Assembly: GCA_000702025.1 (NCBI GenBank)
Contig: JNKJ01000038.1
Span: 1 to 55,257, forward strand
DNA length: 55,257 nt
Origin: Blautia schinkii DSM 10518
GTDB taxonomy: Bacteria > Bacillota > Clostridia > Lachnospirales > Lachnospiraceae
Direction: 5' to 3'
Shown here one piece after another: positions 42,443 through 52,024 of this stretch; the first letter of the stretch is position 1; every line of letters starts with the position of its first letter. A program made the translations under genes and the position numbers. The notes beneath the pieces are model-generated. The model was not told the origin of the DNA. It saw nothing but the letters and a program-made list of their open reading frames with translations, and ran no database searches.

Positions 42443-43552
42443 TTAAAGTTTATTCTGAGAAAAGGCATTTTTATTGAATACAATGCAGTGATTTCCGTCC
42501 TTTGTGCGGCATTTAGAGCAATGTATGCATTTCGCAGGAGCCCTGTCCCCGGCCTTCCAGCGCTTCACAAGCTCCGGCTCCGCCAAAAGAGGCCTGCACA
42601 GGCCAAAGCCCTGGATTTCCGAGTCACGAAGCATTTCCTCCATATCCTCAGGACTGCGGATTCCGCCCGTAAGAATGACAGGTATTTTCACCTCTTTGGC
42701 AAGCACCTTGGCAAATTCATAGAAATATCCCTTTTTCTCAATTTCTTTGCCCTCCACAATCTGACCGCAAAGCTTCTCCGCCTTACCATGGATATTTCCG
42801 GAAACCTCTATGGCATTAATGCCCCAGTTCTCATATTCTCTGCACATAGCAACAGTCTCCTCAAAGGAGCTCCCATCCTCCATAAAATCTGCGCAGGTGA
42901 TTTTCACCCACACCGGAAAATCGCGCCCCACACATTCCCGGACTGCCTCATAGATTTCCCGGACAATCCTCAAACGGTTTTCAAGGCTGCCTCCGTATTC
43001 ATCCTTGCGCTGGTTGTAGTGAGGGCTTAAAAACTGATTCAGCAGATAATGGTGCGCCAAATGAATCTGCACAGCATCAAACCCGGCCTCTTTCACGCGG
43101 AACGCTGCATCTGCATATGCCTTTACCAAACGCGCGATATCCTCCCGGGACGCCGGCGTACCTGCCACGCCTTCCGGGCCGGGAATCGTATCCGGTGAAT
43201 AAATCAATCTTTCGCCCACTCTGAAATCCGTCTTAGTCCCGCCGTAAGCAAGCTGCATGAGAATTTTTGCGTTCTCCTTATGCACATCCTCCACCAGCTC
43301 CCGGTACTCGTCCACGAAAGAATCATCATAAATGCCCATCATCTGCGGGTTCGGCTGCTCCTCCTCCAGCACTCTCGTATACCCGGTACTGATCAGTCCA
43401 ATCCCACTCTTCGCAAGGTTCACATACAGCCTGCGAAGCGGCTCTGTCAGATGTCCTTTCTCATCAGCCATACGCTCCCATGTGGCCGAACGCATCAGCC
43501 TGTTCTCTAAAGCGATTCCCCCGATTTTACACTGTTCAAATACCTGCTTCAT
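42443..43552 (-). CDS. Old yellow enzyme-type NADH:flavin oxidoreductase
   Basis: 369 residues from the ATG at 43550-43552 with GGAGG six bases upstream; the frame extends to 43609 without a site. FMN-binding TIM barrel motifs LENRLMRSATWE, LMQLAYGG, AAFRVKEAGFDAVQIHLAHHYLLNQFLSP, NQRKDEYGGSLENR and VILTGGIRS are typical of the OYE/2,4-dienoyl-CoA reductase group. The C-terminus ends with a Cys cluster (CIHCSKCRTKDGNHC) that could hold an iron-sulfur centre, as in the longer reductases that lack the extra domain here. Substrate unknown. Confidence 0.88.
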   Translation of the reverse strand: MKQVFEQCKIGGIALENRLMRSATWERMADEKGHLTEPLRRLYVNLAKSGIGLISTGYTRVLEEEQPNPQMMGIYDDSFVDEYRELVEDVHKENAKILMQLAYGGTKTDFRVGERLIYSPDTIPGPEGVAGTPASREDIARLVKAYADAAFRVKEAGFDAVQIHLAHHYLLNQFLSPHYNQRKDEYGGSLENRLRIVREIYEAVRECVGRDFPVWVKITCADFMEDGSSFEETVAMCREYENWGINAIEVSGNIHGKAEKLCGQIVEGKEIEKKGYFYEFAKVLAKEVKIPVILTGGIRSPEDMEEMLRDSEIQGFGLCRPLLAEPELVKRWKAGDRAPAKCIHCSKCRTKDGNHCIVFNKNAFSQNKL

Positions 43553-43894
43553 CCCGCACCTCCTGAAATTTGTATATAAATATAGAATTTTTCCGTTAAA
43601 TGACAACACTAATACTCTTATCTTATTTCTTTATTATGAAGCGAACTTTCATAATACGCAAGTAATTATCCACTTTATATTTATAACTTCATTTCACCAC
43701 TTAACTTTTGTCACTTGATTTTTACAATCTAATATCCACTTAATATTAGCAATAAGCACTATTATAGCAACTAAGACCTGCCTACTTAACTATGGATACC
43801 TATGAATTCGCGTCTTTCACTTAACTACCTATTGTACACAAAAGAAATAGCATCCTTCCTCAAAAAAGGTGGATGCTATCTCTTATATCATTAT
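43553..43894. other. Gene-free region with terminator of the glycosidase operon
   Basis: AT-rich, with repeated CCACTTAA/CCACTTTA words at 43670-43735 of unknown meaning. A hairpin at 43846-43880 (ATAGCATCC...GGATGCTAT, flanked by T/A tracts) is the likely terminator of the sugar operon on the minus strand. Nothing else recognised. Confidence 0.55.
43846..43880 (-). terminator. Terminator of the sugar utilisation operon
   Basis: Minus strand: AGATAGCATCC, an 11-14-nt loop rich in T, GGATGCTATTT, then CTTTTG. It follows the GH31 stop by 15 bp. Confidence 0.75.
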
Positions 43895-45916
43895 TTAATT
43901 ATTATTATCGTCCGCAAATTTAAAATCAGAATTGTTTGTAGTAAACACCGGAATTACGTCAAGAGGCGCGTCGCAGGTAATAGTTGTACCACCCTCATAA
44001 CTCCTTCCTGTCTGTACCTCCTTCCACGTTCTGCCCGCAGGAAGATACACACTACGTTTGCGCATTCCTTCATAAAGCACAGGTGCCACAAGAATATCCG
44101 GCCCAAACATATACTCATCATTGATATCCCAGCAGGCCTCATCATCAGGATTATCATAAAACAGGGGACGTATAACCGGGGTGCCCTTTTCATGGGCTTT
44201 TACCATCTGTTCCTTAACATAAGGCCGTATTGACTCACGGGTATCCACCAGTCTCTTCAATATTTTATAAATATCCTCACCGTAGCTGTAAATCTCATTA
44301 TCTGCACCGCTTCCAAACGGCTGGTTCCAAAGTCTTGCCGCATTGCTGATACTGAAATCAATAGGATCACGGAATCCGTGGAGTCTTGTAACCGGACAGA
44401 ATAAGCCGAACTGGAACCAACGAATCAGTAACTCATGGAATTTAGGATCATGGATATCTCCTCCGGTAAAGCCGCCGATATCTGTAGTCCACCACGGAAT
44501 GCCTGAAAGTCCTACATTCAATCCTGCTGCCATCTGGTTTCTGAGAAAATCAAAGGTGGAATGTGTATCCCCTGACCACAGAAGTACACCGTAACGCTGG
44601 CTTCCTGCCCACGCACAGCGAAGCAGATTCAGGATGTTTTCCTGCCCTTCCTTTTCCATTCCCTCGTAAAAGGTTTTTGCATATTCAACAGGGTAGAAGT
44701 TGGATACTTTTACTGCCGGACCTTTATAGTAACGGAAATTATCATAATCATAGTGGAACATATAGTCCGGCTCTGCCTCATCAAGCCAGAATATCTTGAT
44801 TCCGTATTTGTAATAATTTTCCTTGGCCTTGTTCCATACAAACTCCCTGGACTCAGGATTAAACGCGTCATACAGGTATTCATTTCCCATAAACTGCATC
44901 TGCACAGCGTTTGCTCTCTCGGAGCGGACAAGCAGCCCCAGCTCTTTCATCTCATCATAATTCTCACTGTTCACATCAACTGTCGGCCAGATTGAGACCA
45001 TCAGTTCAATTCCCATGCTCTTTAACTCATCCACCATTGCCTGCGGGTCCGGCCAGTATTTGGAATCAAATTTCCAGTCGCCCTGGTTTGTCCAATGGAA
45101 AAAGTCGCATACAATCACAGAAATTGGAATTCCGCGTTTTTTATATTCTCTCGCCACATTGAGAAGCTGTTCCTGTGTGGTATAGCGCAGCTTGCACTGC
45201 CAGAATCCCGTACCATAATCAGGCATCATGGGAACCTTTCCTGTCGCATTTGCATATGCCTCCTCAATCTCTGCCGGGGAATCTCCTGCTGTTATCCACA
45301 AATCCATATGCTCGGAACACTCTGCCGTCCACTCTGTAAGATTATTGGCAAAAGTAACACGTCCGATGGCCGGATTATTCCACAGGAAGCCATACCCTTT
45401 ATTTGATAACGCAAAGGGAATACTGGACTGGGTGTTTCTCTGGGCAAGCTCCAGACAGCAGCCTTTCATGTTAAGCTGTTTTTCCTGCCGTTGTCCAAGG
45501 CCGTAAATCTTCTCTCCATCCTGTCCCTCAAAACGCAGCGTAATCTTATAATCGCTAGAACCAATCAAAGGCTTATATTCACGTCCGCAGATAGCTAAAG
45601 GACTTGTTTTTTCGCCGCCGTTATTTACTCTCCATCTTTCCTCCAAAAGCACTTCGCCCTTGTCATTATAGTACGTAAGCCATCCGAATTCGTTAAACGA
45701 TGCAGTAAGCTTTCCGTTTGTAATGCTGGCTGTTTTACCCTCTACTTTAATTTGTGCCTCACACGATTCCGGCTCTAATAAGGCCCAAGGTTCCTTAGAA
45801 ATCTCCGGTGTTTTCGTACCACGGATTCTCAGACTGTTTTTTCCCCATGGTTCAAGCTGCAATATTTCACTGTCATTACGATAAATAAGTTTATTTCCAT
45901 CAATTTTAAAAGCCAT
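43895..45916 (-). CDS. GH31-family alpha-glycosidase (alpha-xylosidase/alpha-glucosidase-like)
   Basis: 673 residues without a signal peptide. The N-terminal beta-domain (1-210) leads to the TIM barrel with GTGFWQCKLRYTTQEQ. The nucleophile Asp is in IFWLDEAEPD (about residue 370) and the acid/base Asp in WSGDTHSTF (about 440), followed by GLSGIPWWTTDIGGF. GH31 enzymes cleave alpha-linked xylose, glucose or sulfoquinovose residues. The DEAEPD motif resembles alpha-xylosidase-like members. Cytoplasmic location and the neighbouring importer suggest it acts on imported oligosaccharides. Last gene of the operon. Confidence 0.88.
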   Translation of the reverse strand: MAFKIDGNKLIYRNDSEILQLEPWGKNSLRIRGTKTPEISKEPWALLEPESCEAQIKVEGKTASITNGKLTASFNEFGWLTYYNDKGEVLLEERWRVNNGGEKTSPLAICGREYKPLIGSSDYKITLRFEGQDGEKIYGLGQRQEKQLNMKGCCLELAQRNTQSSIPFALSNKGYGFLWNNPAIGRVTFANNLTEWTAECSEHMDLWITAGDSPAEIEEAYANATGKVPMMPDYGTGFWQCKLRYTTQEQLLNVAREYKKRGIPISVIVCDFFHWTNQGDWKFDSKYWPDPQAMVDELKSMGIELMVSIWPTVDVNSENYDEMKELGLLVRSERANAVQMQFMGNEYLYDAFNPESREFVWNKAKENYYKYGIKIFWLDEAEPDYMFHYDYDNFRYYKGPAVKVSNFYPVEYAKTFYEGMEKEGQENILNLLRCAWAGSQRYGVLLWSGDTHSTFDFLRNQMAAGLNVGLSGIPWWTTDIGGFTGGDIHDPKFHELLIRWFQFGLFCPVTRLHGFRDPIDFSISNAARLWNQPFGSGADNEIYSYGEDIYKILKRLVDTRESIRPYVKEQMVKAHEKGTPVIRPLFYDNPDDEACWDINDEYMFGPDILVAPVLYEGMRKRSVYLPAGRTWKEVQTGRSYEGGTTITCDAPLDVIPVFTTNNSDFKFADDNNN

Positions 45917-45932
45917 ATACCTACACCTCCTT

Positions 45933-47948
45933 TTATTTTTCGTGTATCCACACGGTCATTTCGTTTTCTCCTCTGTTAGCCCATGCATAATAAGGGATAA
46001 ACACTAAATCTACAGTCTCATAGCTCCATAAAGCATCCGGGATATATAAAGCAGAATCCTCCTCCAGCTCACTCAGCCTCAGACCTTTTGTATGAATTTC
46101 ATTAATTCCCTCCAGCTTATCCTTTCTCCGTACCAACTGAAGCTGTGCCTCTTTGGGAAGATAAATCCTCTGAAGACCTTTTCCGTTGTCTTTCTCCTCC
46201 AGGCAGTACACCAGAGGTCCGCACTGCACCGCTACCTTGCCTACATCCTTGGAAACTCTGGGATTTGCATAAACCCGCTTCGGTTCAAAATCCAACTCCA
46301 GCAGAATGGTATCCCCCTTTTTCCAGGACCGCTCCAGCCGTACAAATCCCTCCTCAGGCTTCTCTACAACTTCTCTTCCGTTTATTTCTCCGCTCCATTT
46401 GTCCTTACTCCAGGATGGAATCCTGAAACAAATACTATAATCTCCGTCCGATTGTATCTGAATCTTTATCAAACCTTCGTACGGATATTCTGTCAGTACA
46501 TCCAGCTCAATTTCCCGGTCCTTTAAACACAGCTTGGCGTGATTAGACATATACAAATTCAAATAAACCTCATTATCGCGAATCGTATATATATACTCTG
46601 CAAGAGAGGTAATCATCCGGCTGAGATTCGGCGGGCAGCACGCACATCCGAACCACGCAGGACGCACTGGAAGTACATGTGCCCTGTCAGGATTCTCTTT
46701 GCTCACAATCGGGTCCACCTCCAGCGGGTTCACATAGAAGAAACTTTTTCCGTCCAAAGACATCCCTGCCAGACAGGTATTGAGAAGCGCCCTCTCCATT
46801 GTGTCTGCATAATCACCCTTAGGCTCTGTCTCCAAAAGCCTTTTTGTAAAAAACATCATTCCCACAGAGGCGCACGTTTCCCCATACACCATATCGTTTG
46901 GAAGATCATAATCTGAAGTAAACATCTCAGCTTTAGGTGTAGATCCAATTCCCCCAGTAAGATACATCCTTCTCTGTACCATATTGCGGTAAAGCTCACG
47001 GCAAGTTTCGAGAAGCTTTTGATCTCCCGTAAGTCTTGCCACATCCACCGCACCGCTTGCCATATACATACAACGTACTGCATGTCCTTCAAATGTCTTC
47101 TGCTCTCTTATGGGCAGATGATATTGGGCATATTTAGGCCCATTGCTGTACATGCCGTAAGGCGGATAAAGATAGGAAAAATGTGATGCGTGGTTTCTTT
47201 TTTCAAACTCAATATCAAAGTACAGAGGCTTTGTGCCACGCTCATCAATAAAATATTTCGCAAGCTTCAGGTATCTTTCCTCCTGTGTTGCCTCATACAT
47301 CTTAACCAGTGCAAGTTCTATCTCCTCATGCCCCGGATACCCATGACGCTTATTCTCTTCCGGACCAAAGTTTTGGTCGATTAAATCCGCCATCCGGCAC
47401 ATAATCTTCAGAAGCTTATCCTTACCCGTAGCTCTGTAGTATGCAACAGCCGCCTCCATCATGTGTCCGGCGCAGTACAGCTCATGGCACTCACAAAGAT
47501 TAGTAAATCTGTTTCCCGGCTCCTTGATGGTAAAATATGTATTCAGATATCCGTCCTCCTGCTGTGCCCTGCCGATTAAATCAATGGTTTCATCCACTGT
47601 CTTTTCAAGCTCCGGGTCTGGAGCTGACATAATCTGGTACGATACTGCCTCCAACCATTTTGCCAAATCACTGTCCTGGAAAACCATTCCATAAAAATCA
47701 CCCTTTTCATCTCCGGCAGCGATTTTGAAATTTGCAATACAATGGCTTGGAAATCCTTCGTCATTTCCCTCTGCCACACTGAAATTTTCTATACTATGGT
47801 CCGGGACTGCATCCTTTGCCAAATCATTGAGTATCTCCCACTGATAAGGAAGAACCTGTTCCTTTACCAGACGCGACACTCTGCCGAGCAGCCCCTCAGA
47901 AATAGTTACATCCTGAATCTTTGCTGACGCTATATAATGTTCTGCCAT
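45933..47948 (-). CDS. GH127-family beta-L-arabinofuranosidase
   Basis: 671 residues, usual length. The catalytic zinc-thiolate residues of GH127 are visible: GETCASVGMMFF (Glu and Cys) and FGCACCPPNLSRM (the two Cys, one being the nucleophile). The barrel also shows TGGIGSTPKAEMFTSDYDLPNDM. The C-terminal beta-sandwich domains start near residue 490. This family removes beta-L-arabinofuranose from plant hydroxyproline-rich proteins or related glycans. It precedes GH31 by 16 bp, so both likely act on one imported plant glycan, though the exact sugar remains unproven. Confidence 0.92.
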   Translation of the reverse strand: MAEHYIASAKIQDVTISEGLLGRVSRLVKEQVLPYQWEILNDLAKDAVPDHSIENFSVAEGNDEGFPSHCIANFKIAAGDEKGDFYGMVFQDSDLAKWLEAVSYQIMSAPDPELEKTVDETIDLIGRAQQEDGYLNTYFTIKEPGNRFTNLCECHELYCAGHMMEAAVAYYRATGKDKLLKIMCRMADLIDQNFGPEENKRHGYPGHEEIELALVKMYEATQEERYLKLAKYFIDERGTKPLYFDIEFEKRNHASHFSYLYPPYGMYSNGPKYAQYHLPIREQKTFEGHAVRCMYMASGAVDVARLTGDQKLLETCRELYRNMVQRRMYLTGGIGSTPKAEMFTSDYDLPNDMVYGETCASVGMMFFTKRLLETEPKGDYADTMERALLNTCLAGMSLDGKSFFYVNPLEVDPIVSKENPDRAHVLPVRPAWFGCACCPPNLSRMITSLAEYIYTIRDNEVYLNLYMSNHAKLCLKDREIELDVLTEYPYEGLIKIQIQSDGDYSICFRIPSWSKDKWSGEINGREVVEKPEEGFVRLERSWKKGDTILLELDFEPKRVYANPRVSKDVGKVAVQCGPLVYCLEEKDNGKGLQRIYLPKEAQLQLVRRKDKLEGINEIHTKGLRLSELEEDSALYIPDALWSYETVDLVFIPYYAWANRGENEMTVWIHEK

Positions 47949-48030
47949 AAAATCTCCTTATTTGTAACAGTTCAGATACTCCGAACTGCTACCCTTATTT
48001 TTCCGGCCTCCTGGATCCTGGTTAAAAGGT

Positions 48031-49026
48031 TTATTCGGAAATATAGTACATATCTGCATTTTCAGCGGTTACCACAGAACAACCGGAATCACAAGTAGCC
48101 GGCAGTGACGGGAATCCCTTTGTATACCAATCCTCTGCAGAGTTGATATATTCCTGATTGCAGAGCATGTACACATACATCATGCTCCAGAAACCCTCTG
48201 CATAAGGAGACTGGGAAAGTGTCGCCTCTACAGAACCAGCTTTGATAGAGTCAAGCGTAGTGGTGTCTGTGTCAAAGCCCACAACCTTAATCTCTCCGGT
48301 AAGTCCGGCTTCTGCAAGCGCTGTCTCCGTTCCAAGAACCGCCTGCTGCAGAGCAGCAAAGATATAATCAATATCGCTGTCCGTTGCCAAAAGGCTGGAA
48401 AGATTTGTCGCAGCTTCATTTTCGTCATTTCCCGCATCTACTACCTGAACCATTTCAATATCAGGATATTTGTCCGCAAGTCTTTGTGTAAAACCATCGA
48501 TTCTCTCGTTTATATTAGACTGTCCTGTACGTGTCAAACAGGTAACACGCCCTTTTCCGCCAAGCTGTTCGCCGATATAGTCTGCTGCCGTCACACCCGC
48601 ATCATAGTTTGAAGTGCCGATAAATGTTGTCCTGTCGCTATCCGGTGAGTCAGAATCAAAGGTTACGATGGGAATTCCTGACTCAATTGCATTATTGATC
48701 GGGTCCTTATAAGCATCTGCATCCATACAGGTTACCGCCATACCTGTAGGTTTCAGCGCAATCACCTGTTCCAGGGAGGTGACTGCAGAATTTACATCGT
48801 ATTCTGTAGTCCCGCCATATTTCGCCTCCACTCCGAGAAGCTTCGCCGCATCCTGGAAGCCTCTCCAGCACTCTGTCCAGAATGAATAACCTGATAGGAA
48901 AGTTACCATATAATATGTCTGGTCCGGATGCGCCTCCATGCCAATTTCACCGGCAAATACCGTGTTCCCCATGGATACTGTCATTGCTGCTGCTAACCCC
49001 ATTGCCATTAATTTTTTTGCCTTCAT
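48031..49026 (-). CDS. Sugar-binding protein of RbsB type without lipobox
   Basis: 331 residues. Signal peptide MKAKKLMAMGLAAAMTVSMG with cleavage near VFA-GE. There is no lipobox Cys, unlike most Gram-positive sugar-binding proteins. The mature part is a type 1 periplasmic-binding fold: TYYMVTFLSGYSFWTECWRGFQDAAK, VTCMDADAYKDPINNAI, IPIVTFDSDSPDS and FIGTSNYDAG. It lies between permease and GH127 genes on the same strand. Likely delivers a pentose or small oligosaccharide to the RbsC/A-like transporter. How it stays at the cell is unclear. Confidence 0.9.
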   Translation of the reverse strand: MKAKKLMAMGLAAAMTVSMGNTVFAGEIGMEAHPDQTYYMVTFLSGYSFWTECWRGFQDAAKLLGVEAKYGGTTEYDVNSAVTSLEQVIALKPTGMAVTCMDADAYKDPINNAIESGIPIVTFDSDSPDSDRTTFIGTSNYDAGVTAADYIGEQLGGKGRVTCLTRTGQSNINERIDGFTQRLADKYPDIEMVQVVDAGNDENEAATNLSSLLATDSDIDYIFAALQQAVLGTETALAEAGLTGEIKVVGFDTDTTTLDSIKAGSVEATLSQSPYAEGFWSMMYVYMLCNQEYINSAEDWYTKGFPSLPATCDSGCSVVTAENADMYYISE

Positions 49027-49158
49027 ACCTTTTCCTCCTTAAAGAATTTTTTATATGCAACTGCACATTTCCTTTTTTGTGCATAAGCATTCGCATGATA
49101 CTCTTCCTTCTATATTATCTTCACAGAATTCTTCTTAAAGCATCAATTCTTGGCAGAA

Positions 49159-50154
49159 TCAGTCCTTCTTTCTGTTGCTAAGAACATCAAATATAATTGC
49201 AAGAATCAAAATCGCGCCTGTGATAAAATTCTGCCAGTGTACCGAAACGTTGAGAATAACCAGGGTATTGCTGATCACGCTCATTAGAATCACGCCAAGA
49301 ACAGCTCCGGCCACAGTTCCTTTACCACCTGAGAGACTGACTCCTCCAATAACAGCCGCAGAAATAACCGTCATTTCCACTCCTGAACCCGTGCTGGAGG
49401 TAGCTGTGCCAAATCTGGAAGCCGTAAGTACACCTGCAAGTCCGGAAAGCGCACCTGTAAGTACATAAACCATTGTTTTAACAAGCTTTGTGTTGATTCC
49501 GGAGAGCATAGCTGTCTTTTCATTACTTCCCACAAAAAATACATTTCTCACAAGTCCGGATCTCCGCACCAGAATATCACCGATTACTACCAGCGCCAGA
49601 CACACAATGACAAGAACCGGTACCTTGCCAATAGAACCGGAGCCGACCACACGGAAAGCTTTTACTCCGGGCGCATCCTTAAGTCCTATGGAACCTCCGT
49701 TGGTAAGTACATAGACAATTCCCCTGGCCATTTGCTGCATACCTAATGTAGTGATAAAGGCATTCAGATTCAGATATCCAATCAGAAGTCCATTTACAGC
49801 TCCACAGAAAACTCCTGCAAAAATCCCTACAAGACAGGCAAGCCAAATGCTGATTCCATTGTTAGTAAGTACAACCACACATACTGCGCTTAACCCCAGT
49901 ACAGAGCCTACTGATAAATCAAAACCTCCACTTACCAGCGCCAATGTCATTGCTATGGCAATAATAGCATTACACGAAAATCCGATTGCTGTTGTACGCA
50001 GATTCGTAACTGTTAAAAATGCAGGTGACATTGCTGATATGAATATAACCAATACCAGCAGTATCACAAGAACTGAAAATTCTTTTATGGAACGTATTCT
50101 TTTCCATGCAGAGCCATTCCCGCCCTGTTCTTTTGTATCTGCTGTATTCTTCAT
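49159..50154 (-). CDS. RbsC-like sugar ABC permease
   Basis: 331 residues with about nine membrane segments. Family features include GGFDLSVGSVLGLSAV, LNAFITTLGMQQMARGIVYVLTNGGSIG and GSGVEMTVISAAVIGGVSLSGGKGTVAGA, the conserved EAA-like segment of BPD type 2 permeases. It overlaps the ATPase gene by 4 bp (ATGA). It forms the channel with the double ATPase 50151-51668. Confidence 0.93.
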   Translation of the reverse strand: MKNTADTKEQGGNGSAWKRIRSIKEFSVLVILLVLVIFISAMSPAFLTVTNLRTTAIGFSCNAIIAIAMTLALVSGGFDLSVGSVLGLSAVCVVVLTNNGISIWLACLVGIFAGVFCGAVNGLLIGYLNLNAFITTLGMQQMARGIVYVLTNGGSIGLKDAPGVKAFRVVGSGSIGKVPVLVIVCLALVVIGDILVRRSGLVRNVFFVGSNEKTAMLSGINTKLVKTMVYVLTGALSGLAGVLTASRFGTATSSTGSGVEMTVISAAVIGGVSLSGGKGTVAGAVLGVILMSVISNTLVILNVSVHWQNFITGAILILAIIFDVLSNRKKD

Positions 50155-51668
50155 ACCTTTTCTCCTTTTTCACTGAATTCTGAAATTGTGGAAACGATTC
50201 TGGTCTGTGTAAGTTCTTTTCCTGAAATTTCACCCACAACTTTCCCAACGTTGATCACCACCACCCGGTCACATATCCCCACTGTCTCCGGCATTTCCGA
50301 TGAAATAACCACAATACTGATTCCCTCATTACTAAGCCTTCGCAGAAGCTGATGAATTTCCGCCTTTGCACCTACGTCTATTCCTCGAGTAGGTTCATCC
50401 AGGAATAAAACCTTTGGCTTCATCGCCAATAATTTTGCCAGCATAAGCTTTTGCTGATTTCCCCCTGAAAGGCTCCCTATATTTTGCCCCAAAGAAGAAT
50501 ACTTAACATTAAGCATCTCCTTGTACCTACTTGTAGTCATTTCTGCGCTCCGGACCGTAACAAAACCGTGATGTGAGAAAGCGTGTATCTGAGGGGCTAT
50601 CATATTTTCTACCAAGGTCATATCCAGAAACAAGCCATCCTTTTTTCTGTCCTCTGTGAGATAGCAAATACCCACCTTAGAAGCATCCTTACAATTATGA
50701 ACACAAAGCTTCTTTCCTTCCAGATAAATATCCCCTGACTGTTTTTTGTCAATTCCGCACACTGCTCTGGCAATTTCTGTTCTGCCTGCCCCCACGAGAC
50801 CACATAACCCTAAAATCTCTCCACGATAGGTGGAAAAACTCACGTCTAAAAACCACGGTTCTCTTGTAAGCTTCTCAACACGCAAAACCTCTTCGCCTGC
50901 AGCTACGCTCTTATCAGGATAAAGGTTTCCTAATTCCTTTCCCACCATGTTTGATACCACGTACTCTGTATTTGTGTCCTTTACATTTACAGTCTCAATC
51001 TTACTTCCATCACGCATGATAGTAATAGTGTGGCATATATTAAATATTTCATCCATTTTATGGCTGATATAAAAAATACCAATTCCCTGAGCAGCCAGCC
51101 TGCGGATAATCTCAAAAAGTCCCTCTGCTTCATCCTCATTCAAGCTTGATGTAGGCTCATCAAAGATTAAAACCTTGCAGTCAGAGGACAATGCCTTTGC
51201 TATTTCCACCATCTGCTGCTGTGCCACACTCAAAGAACTCACCATAACCACTGGATCTATACTTTTTCCACTTTCTCCGAACTGGTCCAATATTTTCCGT
51301 GACTTTTGATATAGATAATCATTATCAACCATCCCTTTTTTTGTGGGCAGATGTCCAATAAAAATATTATTGCCCACTGATAAGTCCTGGCACAGCGCCA
51401 GTTCCTGATGCACAAAGCCAATCCCTGACATCTGAGCATCATTTGGATTTCGGAAATGTACCTGCTCCCCTTCGAGATAAATGGCTCCTTCGTCTGCCGG
51501 AAAAACTCCGGAAATGATATTCATCAACGTAGATTTACCTGCGCCGTTCTCACCCACCAGCGCGTGGATTTCACCTTTTTTTAGCTCAACCGTCACACCC
51601 CTCAGTGCATATGTACCTGTAAAATGCTTTTTTATATTTTCAGCTCTCAATACTATCTCACCGCTCAT
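50151..51668 (-). CDS. RbsA/MglA-like double ATPase of the sugar transporter
   Basis: 505 residues with two nucleotide-binding domains. Domain 1: Walker A GENGAGKST, signature LSVAQQQM, Walker B VLIFDEPTSSL and H-loop YISHKM. Domain 2: Walker A-like GLVGAGRTE, signature LSGGNQQKL, Walker B VLFLDEPTRGID. Fully typical for the ribose/galactose class. First gene of the minus-strand sugar operon, with GGAGGGG upstream of the ATG. Confidence 0.94.
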   Translation of the reverse strand: MSGEIVLRAENIKKHFTGTYALRGVTVELKKGEIHALVGENGAGKSTLMNIISGVFPADEGAIYLEGEQVHFRNPNDAQMSGIGFVHQELALCQDLSVGNNIFIGHLPTKKGMVDNDYLYQKSRKILDQFGESGKSIDPVVMVSSLSVAQQQMVEIAKALSSDCKVLIFDEPTSSLNEDEAEGLFEIIRRLAAQGIGIFYISHKMDEIFNICHTITIMRDGSKIETVNVKDTNTEYVVSNMVGKELGNLYPDKSVAAGEEVLRVEKLTREPWFLDVSFSTYRGEILGLCGLVGAGRTEIARAVCGIDKKQSGDIYLEGKKLCVHNCKDASKVGICYLTEDRKKDGLFLDMTLVENMIAPQIHAFSHHGFVTVRSAEMTTSRYKEMLNVKYSSLGQNIGSLSGGNQQKLMLAKLLAMKPKVLFLDEPTRGIDVGAKAEIHQLLRRLSNEGISIVVISSEMPETVGICDRVVVINVGKVVGEISGKELTQTRIVSTISEFSEKGEKV

Positions 51669-51692
51669 TCCGGTTATCCCCTCCTTCCATTT

Positions 51693-51818
51693 TTATGTTT
51701 GTCCATTTATTTTTCGATTATGTTTATATTTTATCGTATTTTTTTATTTTGTCAACTATATATGCATATTTATGTTTATTTTTGTAAATATTATACAGTT
51801 TAACCCCGTCATGTTTGT
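51693..51818. promoter_or_regulatory. Operator-like repeats in the divergent promoter region
   Basis: TTATGTTT(AT) words recur at 51693-51700, 51718-51727, 51770-51779 and (as TCATGTTTGT) 51809-51818. Two sit directly beside the -10 and upstream of the -35 of the sugar operon promoter. A related ATAAACAA is at 51991-51998, just after the -10 of the DeoR gene. They are likely binding sites of the adjacent DeoR-family regulator. Confidence 0.6.
51728..51755 (-). promoter_or_regulatory. Promoter of the sugar operon
   Basis: Minus strand TTGACA (51750-51755), 16-bp spacer, TAAAAT (51728-51733). Consensus -35 and good -10, flanked by the TTATGTTTAT repeats. Confidence 0.75.
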
Positions 51819-51961
51819 TTATATTTTTTTATTATTTTTCATTTTTGTATTTTATTGGAAAATGGAGGTCGTATCTGCAGTAAAAACCATATTTTGCATG
51901 CATAGTAGTATTCTCAAAATGAACAATAAAGAAAAATTACTGACATAAATTAATATTTTCT

Positions 51962-51990
51962 TTGTCTTTATACATGATAGGTGTTATAAT
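51962..51990 (+). promoter_or_regulatory. Promoter of the DeoR regulator gene
   Basis: TTGTCT, 17-bp spacer, TATAAT with TG at the extended -10 position. The start codon is 35 bp downstream. Confidence 0.75.
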
Positions 51991-52024
51991 ATAAACAATA
52001 TTAACGAAAACCGGGAGTTCTATT

